NCBI GenBank assembly: GCA_030431875.1
Contig: JAUIIG010000012.1
Span: 1-58,891 of the forward strand
DNA: 58,891 bases
Source: Alphaproteobacteria bacterium
GTDB taxonomy: Bacteria; Pseudomonadota; Alphaproteobacteria; Sphingomonadales; Sphingomonadaceae
Direction: 5' to 3'
Shown: positions 28,666 to 36,309 of the stretch, one piece after another
Numbering within the stretch: position 1 is the first letter of the stretch
Layout of the letters: each line of letters opens with the position of its first letter
Notes under the pieces: generated by a model
The model's database searches: none
Told to the model about the DNA's origin: nothing
What the model saw: only the letters and a program-made list of their open reading frames with translations
Made by a program: the position numbers and the translations under genes

Positions 28666-28693
28666 TTGAAACGCGTGCGATCCGGACTATCTT
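28666..28693 (+). promoter_or_regulatory. Candidate promoter of the small RNA
   Basis: TTGAAA (28666-28671) and TATCTT (28688-28693) are separated by 16 bp, a plausible -35/-10 pair. It lies between the sapC terminator and the three-hairpin RNA and would start transcription near base 28700. The match is fair, not perfect. Confidence 0.4.
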
Positions 28694-28698
28694 GGAGT

Positions 28699-28803
28699 TG
28701 TCCGATCGGCGCTCCCCTCATGGCCTGATCGGATAGGTGCACTGATGTGCGCCTCCTCCCTGAACCTTGGCCGCCTCGTGCTTCTTGCACGAGGCGGTTT
28801 TTT
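28699..28803 (+). ncRNA. Candidate trans-acting sRNA with anti-Shine-Dalgarno motifs (alpha-r14/NfeR1-like)
   Basis: About 105 nt with three hairpins. Hairpin 1 pairs TCCGATC (28701-28707) with GATCGGA (28727-28733) and exposes CTCCCCTC in its loop. Hairpin 2 pairs GGTGCAC with GTGCGCC (28736-28753, one G-U). A single-stranded linker carries CCTCCTCCC (28752-28760, partly in hairpin 2). Hairpin 3 is a perfect 11-bp terminator, CCGCCTCGTGC and GCACGAGGCGG (28771-28797), followed by six T. Exposed CCUCC stretches and this hairpin layout recall the alpha-r14/NfeR1 family of rhizobial sRNAs, which base-pair with ribosome-binding sites. The family link is from memory and is not a sequence alignment. 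Confidence 0.6.
28771..28803 (+). terminator. Strong rho-independent terminator of the candidate sRNA
   Basis: Perfect 11-bp stem with a five-base loop (TTCTT) and six consecutive T at 28798-28803. It is one of the two best intrinsic terminators in the window. No coding region on the plus strand lies between it and the sapC hairpin 120 bp upstream, so the transcript it ends should be non-coding. Confidence 0.9.
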
Positions 28804-28820
28804 CATCGGAAAGCAGCGCC

Positions 28821-29792
28821 TTACTCGGCGGCTTGGGCGAACCCCCGAGCTCCGCCGGAGAGCTCGTCCGCCAGCCGCCGGACTAGCCCGGCCACCACGT
28901 CGGCTACGGCATCCAGCCCTTCCCCCGGTTCGCGCAGGTGCGAGTCGAGATAGGTCGCGCGGCAGACTTCCAACTGCATCGCCGAAAGGCCCCGCGCCGG
29001 TGCACCGTGCCGGTCGAGCACATAGCCGCCCGCATAGGGACGATTGTGCGTAGCCAGCCTGCCCTGCACCTCGAGATAATCCAGCGCGGCACTGACCAGG
29101 TTGCCGCTGCACGAGGCTCCGAAGCGGTCCCCCACGACGAAATCGGCGGCGGCCCCGACACCGGTCTTGGGTCCGAGCGGCGGCATCGAATGCATGTCCA
29201 GCAGCAGGGCTGCGCCCCAGCGATCACGCAGCGCTTCGAGCGTGTGCGACAGCGTAGCGTGGTAAGGTGTATGGACCTGCTCGATCCGTTCCGACAATTC
29301 TGCCGGACGCAGTTTCTGCCGCCACAACTCGCCCAGCCCGGGCAGGCGGCGCGGCACCAGTCCCAGCCCGCTGCGCGAGCGGCGCCCGGCTGCCAACCGC
29401 GCCCGTACGATCGCAGAGCGCGGTCCCGAGACCATTTCCCAGTCGACATCATCAGGCGAACGGTTGAGGTCGATCAGGGCGCGCGGGGCATTGGCCACCA
29501 GCAGGCTGGCGCCGGTTGCCTTGGCCACGCGCTGGGCCACCAGGTCGATGTAGCGGTCTTCCAGCCGCGGGGCTGCCTCTGCCGGATGGCGCATCCGGGC
29601 AAGCAGGCTGGCAGGATAGTCACGCCCCGCATGGGGTACGGCGATCAGCACCGGGATCGCTGGCTGGCGCGGCTTGCGCAGGGCGAAGGCCGGCTGCACG
29701 TCGGCACCCGGGATCGCTCCACCTGTGTGCAATTGCGAATCGCCGGACGGCGAATCGCCGGGGCCGGATTGGTCGCGGTTCATCCCTGCCAT
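28821..29792 (-). CDS. N-formylglutamate amidohydrolase family protein
   Basis: 323 residues. The family (PF05013) has VPHAGRDYP near residue 50, where the first zinc ligand is found. RALIDLNRSPDDVDW, LLLDMHSMPPLG and RPYAGGYV follow. The enzyme hydrolyses N-formylglutamate at the end of the histidine-degradation route; no other hut gene is in the window. The first 25 residues are Gly/Asp/Ser-rich and probably disordered. ATG 29792 and ATG 29783 are both possible starts. It is divergent from cpdR across 135 bp. Confidence 0.88.
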   Translation of the reverse strand: MAGMNRDQSGPGDSPSGDSQLHTGGAIPGADVQPAFALRKPRQPAIPVLIAVPHAGRDYPASLLARMRHPAEAAPRLEDRYIDLVAQRVAKATGASLLVANAPRALIDLNRSPDDVDWEMVSGPRSAIVRARLAAGRRSRSGLGLVPRRLPGLGELWRQKLRPAELSERIEQVHTPYHATLSHTLEALRDRWGAALLLDMHSMPPLGPKTGVGAAADFVVGDRFGASCSGNLVSAALDYLEVQGRLATHNRPYAGGYVLDRHGAPARGLSAMQLEVCRATYLDSHLREPGEGLDAVADVVAGLVRRLADELSGGARGFAQAAE

Positions 29793-29927
29793 TGCTGGCC
29801 GTGAACTTATCCCGTGTCAAAGCATGGGCTGTGCCAAAGCAGGTCAGGTGCGATGGCGAGGCAGATTTTTAACGCGGATGTGCTTAAGGCCCGTCTCCAC
29901 ACGAAACATCAGGGAAGAGACCAGGGC

Positions 29928-30302
29928 ATGATCCGTATCCTGCTGGCCGAAGACGACACGGCGATGCGCACTTATCTGAAGCGAGCGCTCGAACAGGCTG
30001 GCTATTCGGTCATGGCGGTTTCCTGCGGCACCGAGGCGTTGCCGCTGATCGAGACCGAGATCTACGACCTGCTGCTTTCCGACATCGTCATGCCTGAAAT
30101 GGACGGCATCGAACTAGCCCAGCGCTGCAACGAGCTGAGCCCGTCGACGAAGGTGATGTTCATCACCGGATTCGCCGCTGTCTCGCTGAAGGCGAACCGC
30201 GAATCCACCAATGCCAAGATGCTGTCGAAGCCGTTCCACTTGAAGGACCTGGTCATGGAAGTGGAACGCATGTTCGAAGACAGCGCGGCAGTCTCGCTCT
30301 GA
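29928..30302 (+). CDS. cpdR: CpdR-like single-domain response regulator
   Basis: 124 residues made of one receiver domain and nothing else. The acidic pair is in LLAEDD, the phospho-acceptor is D52 in LLLSDIVMPEMDG, the switch threonine in MFITGF and the lysine in LSKPF. In Caulobacter, unphosphorylated CpdR brings ClpXP and its substrates to the pole; phosphorylation through CckA-ChpT shuts this off. Its likely upstream kinase, cckA, lies at the right end of this window. ATG 29928 is preceded by CAGGG. An in-frame upstream extension is not conserved and was dropped. Confidence 0.92.
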   Translation: MIRILLAEDDTAMRTYLKRALEQAGYSVMAVSCGTEALPLIETEIYDLLLSDIVMPEMDGIELAQRCNELSPSTKVMFITGFAAVSLKANRESTNAKMLSKPFHLKDLVMEVERMFEDSAAVSL

Positions 30303-30388
30303 GCTCGCAATAGGGCCTTGCGCTAGTCCAAAGGCAGCGCTAGATGGCCCGCCTGCCGCTGACCCCAGCGGCACATACCGAATGGTGT

Positions 30389-30463
30389 GGGCGTATAGCT
30401 CAGTGGTAGAGCACTATGTTGACATCGTAGGGGTCCCAAGTTCGAACCTTGGTACGCCCACCA
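30389..30463 (+). tRNA. tRNA-Val (anticodon GAC)
   Basis: A complete cloverleaf. The acceptor stem GGGCGTA pairs with TACGCCC, the D arm has AGCTCAGTGGTAGAGC, and the anticodon stem CTATG/CGTAG encloses TTGACAT with GAC. The T arm has CCAAGTTCGAACCTTGG. The discriminator is A and CCA is encoded (30461-30463). It stands alone between cpdR and the merR gene, and no integrase or duplicated 3' end suggests use as an attachment site. Confidence 0.97.
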
Positions 30464-30501
30464 TTCGCTTCCAGCACTGATAAATCGGGAAATTGGGCCC
30501 C

Positions 30502-30945
30502 TCAGGCGCGACCTTCGTGCGCCTTGAGATGGCGTTTTGACAGGGCTTCGATACCCTCCAGTTCGGTAATCGTCTGGTCGATGGCCTCGCGCTGTTCGCG
30601 CAGTTCGACCAGCCGCTTCTGTGTCGCTTCGATCACCCGGCGGGCTTGCACGACCTGGTCCGGATCGAGATCATAGAGGCTCAGGAATTCGCCGATTTCG
30701 CGAATTGAAAAACCCAGTTGCTTGCCGCGCAAGATCAGCTGCATCCGTGCCATCTCGCGCCGCGAGTAGACCCGCATGGAACCCACGCGCTTGGGCTGGA
30801 TCAGCCCCTTGTCTTCGTAGAACCGCAAGGTGCGCTGGGTGACGCCGAGAGCCTCGGACGCTTCGGCAATGCTCTTGAGATCGTTCTTCCCCATGCCCTC
30901 GAAGCCGGGGGTATGGTCGATCTTCTCGCGGGCGGCGTCGGTCAT
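30502..30945 (-). CDS. MerR-family transcriptional regulator (candidate fatty-acid/LiuR-like)
   Basis: 147 residues. The N-terminal winged HTH is typical (SIAEASEALGVTQRTLRFYEDKGLIQPKR cited only by its ends: SIAEAS to QPKR). A long coiled coil follows (EATQKRLVELREQREAIDQTITELEG). No metal-binding cysteines are present, so it is not a metal sensor. It overlaps the fadD stop by four bases (30942-30945), so the two are cotranscribed. Together with the palindrome near 32.7 kb, this supports control of the divergent beta-oxidation genes, as LiuR and related MerR proteins do in other proteobacteria. That role is inference. Confidence 0.85.
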   Translation of the reverse strand: MTDAAREKIDHTPGFEGMGKNDLKSIAEASEALGVTQRTLRFYEDKGLIQPKRVGSMRVYSRREMARMQLILRGKQLGFSIREIGEFLSLYDLDPDQVVQARRVIEATQKRLVELREQREAIDQTITELEGIEALSKRHLKAHEGRA

Positions 30946-32648
30946 GGCTTGTCCCCTGCTGCGGCTGCCCGCTTGGCCTTCTCCTCAGCCACCAGTTGCT
31001 TCTTTTCCAGCTTGCCGACCAGTGTCTTGGGCAGCTCGTCGCGGAACTCGTAGGAATCGGGCATCTCGATGGGGTTGAGCCGCATCTTGAGGAAGGCGTC
31101 GAGCGTGCCCGCGTCCAGTTCCTCGCCCTCGTGCAGCGCGATGAACAGCTTAGGCGCCTCGCCGCGATAGTCATCGGGCACGCCGATCGCGATTGCCTCT
31201 TTCACCGCCGGATGTTCGTAGGCCGCGTCCTCGATCACGCGCGGGTAGACGTTGTAGCCCGAACACAGGATCAGGTCCTTGATGCGGTCGACGATGAACA
31301 GGTAGCCGTCCTTGTCGAGATAGCCGATGTCGCCCGTTCGCAGGGCACCGTCGACGAAGGTCTTTTCGGTTTCCTCCGGACGGTTCCAGTAGCCCTTCAT
31401 CACCTGAGGGCCGCGCGCACAGATTTCGCCGCGATCGCCCGTGCCCTTGCAACACTCGCCCGTTTCAGGGTCGCGAATCTCGATGATCGTGTGCGGGAAA
31501 GCAGGGCCGGCGGAATTGTCTTTCACCGGCGCACGGCCCAGCAAGGGATTGCTGGTGATGATCGGGCTCGCCTCGGTCAGGCCATATCCTTCCGCCACCG
31601 GCGAATGGGTGCGCTCCTCGTACATCTTGCGTACGTCGAGCGGCAGCGGCGCGCCGCCAGAGATGGATGTGCGCACGGCGGACAGATCCGGCACCTTGCT
31701 GTCCGGCAGCGATCCCAGCGCATTGTAGATGGTCGGAACGCCAAACATTTGCGTCGGCGGCTTGCGCTTGATGGTCTTGAGCACCTCGTCCATTTCGAAA
31801 CGCGGCAGCAGCACCAGTTCGGCGGCTGTCTCCACCCCGTAATTCAGCACGCAGGTCAGCGCGAAGACGTGGAACAGCGGCAGGACTCCCAGTGTGCGCT
31901 CCTGGATATTGCGCTCCTCCCCAACGTGCAGCAGCATCTGCGCGGAATTGGCCGCGAGATTTGCGTGGGTGAGCATGGCACCCTTTGGCCGCCCGGTCGT
32001 TCCCCCCGTATACTGCAGGACGGCGACATCGTGCGGGTCCTGCTCCACCGGAGTGAGGTTGGCAGCATGGGCAGCGAGATCGCGATAGTCAGTGTAGGTG
32101 ACGCCAGCGCGCTTCTTCGCCAGTTCGGAGCGCTTGAGCGTGCGCAGGCCGAGGCCTGTCCAGAAAGGCAGCACATCCGCCATCGGGCACAGTACCACGC
32201 GCTCCATCGTGCCCTGCCCGAAAGCCCCGGCAACCTTGCTGTGCAGCCGTTCCAGGTCCGGCACGGCCACCATCTTCGCGCCCGAATCGACGATGAGGAA
32301 TTCCACCTCGTCATCGGTGTAGAGCGGGTTGAGGTTCACCACGATGCCGCCCGCGCGCAGCACGGCGTAGTAGAGGATCACGGAATAGGGTGTGTTGGGC
32401 AGGCACAGGCCGAAGCGGTCGCCCTTGCCCAGCCCCAGTTCCTGCAGGCCCGTGGCAACGCGTTCGACGATCTCGCCCAGCTCACCATAGGTCCATTCGC
32501 GGCCGAGGAAGTCGATAGCCACCCTGTCCGCAAACTGGGTGATTGCACGGTCGAAGGCTTCGGTCAGCAAGCGCGGACGCAGGTTTCCGTCCGCATCGAG
32601 GATCCGCGACGGATCCAGCGGATAGGAAATCGGCGCTGCCTCTGTCAT
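30942..32648 (-). CDS. fadD: Long-chain fatty-acid-CoA ligase
   Basis: 568 residues of the ANL adenylating family. The ATP/AMP signature is QYTGGTTGRPKGAM near residue 210. ISGGAPLP, EGYGLTEASP, RTGDIGYLDKDGY and the catalytic lysine region LPKTLVGKLEKKQL follow. It activates fatty acids with CoA at the inner membrane before beta-oxidation. ATG 32648 is preceded by GGAAGG at eight bases; the longer in-frame extension lacks conservation and overlaps the operator region. The divergent fadA gene and the cotranscribed merR gene fit this role. Confidence 0.93.
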   Translation of the reverse strand: MTEAAPISYPLDPSRILDADGNLRPRLLTEAFDRAITQFADRVAIDFLGREWTYGELGEIVERVATGLQELGLGKGDRFGLCLPNTPYSVILYYAVLRAGGIVVNLNPLYTDDEVEFLIVDSGAKMVAVPDLERLHSKVAGAFGQGTMERVVLCPMADVLPFWTGLGLRTLKRSELAKKRAGVTYTDYRDLAAHAANLTPVEQDPHDVAVLQYTGGTTGRPKGAMLTHANLAANSAQMLLHVGEERNIQERTLGVLPLFHVFALTCVLNYGVETAAELVLLPRFEMDEVLKTIKRKPPTQMFGVPTIYNALGSLPDSKVPDLSAVRTSISGGAPLPLDVRKMYEERTHSPVAEGYGLTEASPIITSNPLLGRAPVKDNSAGPAFPHTIIEIRDPETGECCKGTGDRGEICARGPQVMKGYWNRPEETEKTFVDGALRTGDIGYLDKDGYLFIVDRIKDLILCSGYNVYPRVIEDAAYEHPAVKEAIAIGVPDDYRGEAPKLFIALHEGEELDAGTLDAFLKMRLNPIEMPDSYEFRDELPKTLVGKLEKKQLVAEEKAKRAAAAGDKP

Positions 32649-32704
32649 GCCACAAGCCTTCCATATCGTTCGCAGAAACAGGAGAAACTGCGTCTTGATT
32701 CCAC

Positions 32705-32730
32705 GTTGCTTAACGTATAGGTCAAGCAAC
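32705..32730. promoter_or_regulatory. 26-bp palindrome, candidate MerR-family operator
   Basis: GTTGCTTAACGTA and TAGGTCAAGCAAC are inverted copies matching at 11 of 13 positions. The core, TTAACGTATAGGTCAA, resembles LiuR-type MerR sites recalled from the literature (TTGACGT-ACGTAAA style). It lies in the gap between divergent fadD and fadA. On the plus strand it covers TTAACG, which with TTTATC (32735-32740) at 19-bp spacing would make a MerR-type promoter. Confidence 0.55.
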
Positions 32731-32825
32731 AGACTTTATCGTAATCATTCGACGCCAAAGGTCAATCGGCCAGTTGATACTGGCCCTAAGACCGGGTGAA
32801 TCGACAAGGAAAGGCAGAACGAACC

Positions 32826-33962
32826 ATGAGTGATGTCGTCATTGCGGGCTATGTCCGGTCCCCCTTCCACCTCGCGCACAAGGGTGCTCTTGCGAAGGTT
32901 CGCCCTGATGATCTTGCAGCTAACACCATCCTTGGACTGGTCGAGAAGACCGGCGTGAAGGCGGAAGACATCGAAGATATCGTGATGGGCTGCGCCTTCC
33001 CCGAAGCCGAACAGGGCTTCAACATCGCCCGCCTCGTCGGCCTGCTGGCAGACCTGCCGCTATCGGTTGGCGGGATGACCGTGAACCGCTTCTGCGGCTC
33101 CTCGATGAGCTCCATCCACTATGCCGCTGGCCAGATCGCCATGGGTGCAGGCGAAGTGTTCATCTGCGCCGGCATCGAATCGATGAGCCGCGTGCCGATG
33201 ACCGGTTTCAACCCCATGCCCAACCCCGCCCTGATGGCGAAGAGCGCTGCCTACCTCGGCATGGGCGACACGGCAGAAAACGTCGCCAAGAAGTACGGCC
33301 TCAGCCGCGAGGAGCAGGAAGCCTTCGCGGTGAAGAGCCAGGAAAAGGCCGCTGCCGCTATCGAAGCTGGCAAGTACAAGGACGAGATCGTCCCCTACAC
33401 CCTGCCCGATGGCACGGTGGTCGACACTGACGGCACCCCCCGCCCCGGCACCACCGCCGAAGCGCTGGCTGGCCTCAAGCTGGCCTTCGACGAAAACGGC
33501 ACCGTTACCGCCGGTACCTCTTCCCCGCTCACCGATGGCGCCACCGCCGTGCTGGTCTGCAGTGCTGACTATGCCAAGGCCAACGGGCTGACGGTGATGG
33601 CCAAGATCAAGTCGATGGCGATTTCAGGCTGCGCGCCCGAAATCATGGGCATCGGCCCGGTCGGCGCCAGCCAGAAGGCGCTCGAGCGCGCTGGCCTGAC
33701 CATCGACGACATCGACATTGTCGAGCTGAACGAAGCCTTCGCCAGCCAGTCGATCGCCACTGTGCGCGACCTCGGCATCAGCGAAGACAAGCTGAACATC
33801 GATGGCGGCGCGATTGCCATCGGCCACCCGCTGGGTGCCACCGGCGCGCGTATCGTCGGCAAGGCGGCCCAGCTGCTGCAGCGCGAAGGCAAGAAGTACT
33901 CGCTCAGCACCCAGTGCATCGGCGGCGGTCAGGGCATCGCGACGATCCTGGAGGTCGCATAA
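32826..33962 (+). CDS. fadA: Acetyl-CoA acyltransferase (thiolase)
   Basis: 378 residues, a normal thiolase length. The acyl-accepting cysteine is C90 in NRFCGSSMSS, the base is H334 in GHPLGATGAR and the second cysteine is C364 in TQCIGGGQG. The biosynthetic versus degradative type cannot be told from motifs alone. The operon, with HCDH/ECH, acyl-CoA dehydrogenase and fadD, makes 3-ketoacyl-CoA thiolase in beta-oxidation the natural reading. ATG 32826 follows an AAGG-containing leader. The stop shares one base with the next start. Confidence 0.95.
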   Translation: MSDVVIAGYVRSPFHLAHKGALAKVRPDDLAANTILGLVEKTGVKAEDIEDIVMGCAFPEAEQGFNIARLVGLLADLPLSVGGMTVNRFCGSSMSSIHYAAGQIAMGAGEVFICAGIESMSRVPMTGFNPMPNPALMAKSAAYLGMGDTAENVAKKYGLSREEQEAFAVKSQEKAAAAIEAGKYKDEIVPYTLPDGTVVDTDGTPRPGTTAEALAGLKLAFDENGTVTAGTSSPLTDGATAVLVCSADYAKANGLTVMAKIKSMAISGCAPEIMGIGPVGASQKALERAGLTIDDIDIVELNEAFASQSIATVRDLGISEDKLNIDGGAIAIGHPLGATGARIVGKAAQLLQREGKKYSLSTQCIGGGQGIATILEVA

Positions 33963-36292
33963 TGGCTAACACCATCAACAAGGTCTGCGTCATCGGCGCC
34001 GGCACGATGGGTGCCGGAATTGCTGCACAGGTGGCCAATGCCGGTGTTCCGGTGCTGCTGCTCGACATCGTTCCCAAGGACGGTGAGAACCGCAACGCGA
34101 TTGCCGAAGGTGCGGTCGCCAAGATGCTCAAGACCCAGCCCGCCCCCTTCATGTCGAAGCGTGCGGCCAAGCTGGTCGAAACCGGCAATATCGACGATCA
34201 CCTCGACAAGGTCGCCGAGTGCGACTGGGTGGTCGAAGCGATCATCGAACGGCTCGATATCAAGCAGTCGCTCTATGAAAAGCTGGAAGCGGTTCGCAAG
34301 CCCGGCACGGCGGTGTCGTCCAACACTTCCACCATCCCGCTGGCGCAGCTGACCGACGGTCGCAGCGACCAGTTCAAGCAGGACTTCCTGATCACCCACT
34401 TCTTCAATCCGCCGCGCTACATGCGGCTGATCGAGATCGTAGCGGGTCCGCAAAGCAATGCCGACACGGTGGCCATGGTCAGCGACTTCGTTGACCGCAA
34501 GCTGGGCAAGAGCGTGGTCGATGCCGAGGACAGCCCCGGCTTCATCGCCAACCGCGTGGGCACCTTCTGGATCCAGCAGGCGGTCAATTCCGCCTTCGAA
34601 CAGGGCATCACCGTTGAAGAGGCCGACGAGATCGGCGGGCGGCCCATGGGCGTGCCCAAGACCGGCATCTTCGGCCTGATCGACCTGATCGGCATCGACC
34701 TGATGCCGCACCTGATGAAGTCGCTCACCAGCACCCTGCCCAAGGACGATCCCTACCAGGCCATCGCCCGCAGCGAGCCGCTGATCGAGAAGATGATCGA
34801 GGAAGGGTACACCGGCCGCAAGGGCAAGGGTGGCTTCTACATGCTCGAAAAGGGTGCCGATGGTTCGCGCACCAAGATGGCCAAGAACCTCCAGACCGGG
34901 GAATATGCCCCGGCGCGCGGCTCCCGCCTCGTGCACGGGTCGGCTGCCAGGGGCGACCTCGGCAAGCTGATCTCTGCAAAAGGCAAGGTTGGCGACTACG
35001 CCTGGGCCGTGCTCGGCCCGACACTCTCCTATGCCGCGATGATCGTTCCCGAAGCGACGAAGACCGTGGTCGGCGTCGATGACGCGATGAAGCTGGGCTA
35101 CAACTGGAAGTTCGGCCCCTTCGAGATGATCGACAAGATCGGCGTCACCACGCTGATCGAACGGCTGGAGGCCGACGGCCTGCCGGTGCCGGAAATGCTG
35201 AGAATCGCCGACGGACGCCCGTTCTACCGGGTCGAAGGCGGTAAGCGCCAGTACCTCGGCACTGACGGCGAATACCACGACATTGTCCGCGCCGAAGGCG
35301 TGCTCAAGCTGGAAGACATCAAGCTGTCGTCCGAACCGTTGCTGGCCAACGGTTCTGCCGCGCTGTGGGACGTGGGTGACGGCGTTGTCGCGCTGGAATT
35401 CACCGGCAAGATGAACGCACTGGACGAGCAGGTGATGAAGATCATCAAGAAGGCCGTCCCGCTGGTGCAGAAGGACTACAAGGCCCTCGTCGTTTACAAC
35501 GAGGGCTCCAACTTCTCTGCCGGTGCCAACCTCGGCCTCGCCATGTTCGCGTTGAACATCGCAGCGTGGAGCGAGGTCGAGAAGAGCGTGAAAGGCGGCC
35601 AGGACGCCTACAAGGCACTCAAGTATGCTCCCTTCCCCGTCGTGTCGGCTCCCTTCGGCATGGCGCTGGGAGGGGGCTGCGAAATCTGCCTCAACTCCGA
35701 TGCCACCCAGGCCCATGCTGAAACCTACATCGGGCTCGTCGAGACTGGCGTGGGCATCATCCCCGGCTGGGGTGGCTGCGGCGAAATGCTCAGCCGCTGG
35801 ATCAACAACCCGAAGTATCCCAAGGGCCCGATGCCGGCCGTATCCAAGGTGTTCGAGATCGTATCGACCGCCACGGTGGCCAAGTCCGCGGCCGAGGCCA
35901 AGGAACTGGGTTTCCTGCGCCACGATGACGGCATCACCATGAACCGCGACCGCCTGCTGTTTGACGCCAAGCAGCGCGCGCTCGCCATGGTGGACGGCTA
36001 CCAGGCTCCGGAAAAACCCGAGTATCGCCTGCCTGGCCCGTCCGGTGCGGCGGCACTCAAGCTGGCGGTCGATAGCTTCCACCAGCAGGGCAAGGCGACG
36101 GACCACGATGTGACTGTGGCCGGTGAACTGGCCCGCGTGCTGACCGGCGGCGACACCGATCCCACTGAGATCACCACCGAGGCGGACCTGCTGAAGCTGG
36201 AAGTCGAAGGCTTCATGCGCCTCGCCCGCAACCCGAAATCGCAGGCCCGGGTCGAGCACATGCTCGAAACCGGCAAGCCGCTGCGCAACTGA
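33962..36292 (+). CDS. 3-hydroxyacyl-CoA dehydrogenase/enoyl-CoA hydratase fusion
   Basis: 776 residues with the domains in reverse order to E. coli FadB. The NAD-binding HCDH part comes first (VIGAGTMGAGIAAQ at residue about 10, THFFNPPRYMRLIEIV, DSPGFIANRVG). The crotonase-like hydratase follows from about residue 470 (NFSAGANLGL, GMALGGGCEICLNSD, ETGVGIIPGWGG). It carries out the hydration and second oxidation steps of beta-oxidation. This order is known in alphaproteobacteria and actinobacteria. It starts one base inside the thiolase stop, so the two are coupled and probably form a complex. Confidence 0.94.
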   Translation: MANTINKVCVIGAGTMGAGIAAQVANAGVPVLLLDIVPKDGENRNAIAEGAVAKMLKTQPAPFMSKRAAKLVETGNIDDHLDKVAECDWVVEAIIERLDIKQSLYEKLEAVRKPGTAVSSNTSTIPLAQLTDGRSDQFKQDFLITHFFNPPRYMRLIEIVAGPQSNADTVAMVSDFVDRKLGKSVVDAEDSPGFIANRVGTFWIQQAVNSAFEQGITVEEADEIGGRPMGVPKTGIFGLIDLIGIDLMPHLMKSLTSTLPKDDPYQAIARSEPLIEKMIEEGYTGRKGKGGFYMLEKGADGSRTKMAKNLQTGEYAPARGSRLVHGSAARGDLGKLISAKGKVGDYAWAVLGPTLSYAAMIVPEATKTVVGVDDAMKLGYNWKFGPFEMIDKIGVTTLIERLEADGLPVPEMLRIADGRPFYRVEGGKRQYLGTDGEYHDIVRAEGVLKLEDIKLSSEPLLANGSAALWDVGDGVVALEFTGKMNALDEQVMKIIKKAVPLVQKDYKALVVYNEGSNFSAGANLGLAMFALNIAAWSEVEKSVKGGQDAYKALKYAPFPVVSAPFGMALGGGCEICLNSDATQAHAETYIGLVETGVGIIPGWGGCGEMLSRWINNPKYPKGPMPAVSKVFEIVSTATVAKSAAEAKELGFLRHDDGITMNRDRLLFDAKQRALAMVDGYQAPEKPEYRLPGPSGAAALKLAVDSFHQQGKATDHDVTVAGELARVLTGGDTDPTEITTEADLLKLEVEGFMRLARNPKSQARVEHMLETGKPLRN

Positions 36293-36309
36293 TAGAGAGG
36301 ACCTGTACG

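Noticed and set aside
28745-29053. Open frame beginning at an ATG inside the candidate sRNA
   Set aside because: It reads straight through the strong terminator and then antisense to the N-formylglutamate amidohydrolase gene; no ribosome site is present.
29870-29895. TTAA-type pair upstream of cpdR as a CtrA box
   Set aside because: The two TTAA sequences are 11 bases apart instead of the seven that CtrA sites need.
30389-30463. tRNA-Val as an integration site for a mobile element
   Set aside because: No integrase, no repeated 3' tRNA fragment and no foreign-looking cargo lie nearby.
33929-36259. Open frame of 776 codons on the minus strand
   Set aside because: Antisense to the HCDH/ECH gene; the His/Leu/Val-rich text has no motif and follows from codon bias on the real strand.
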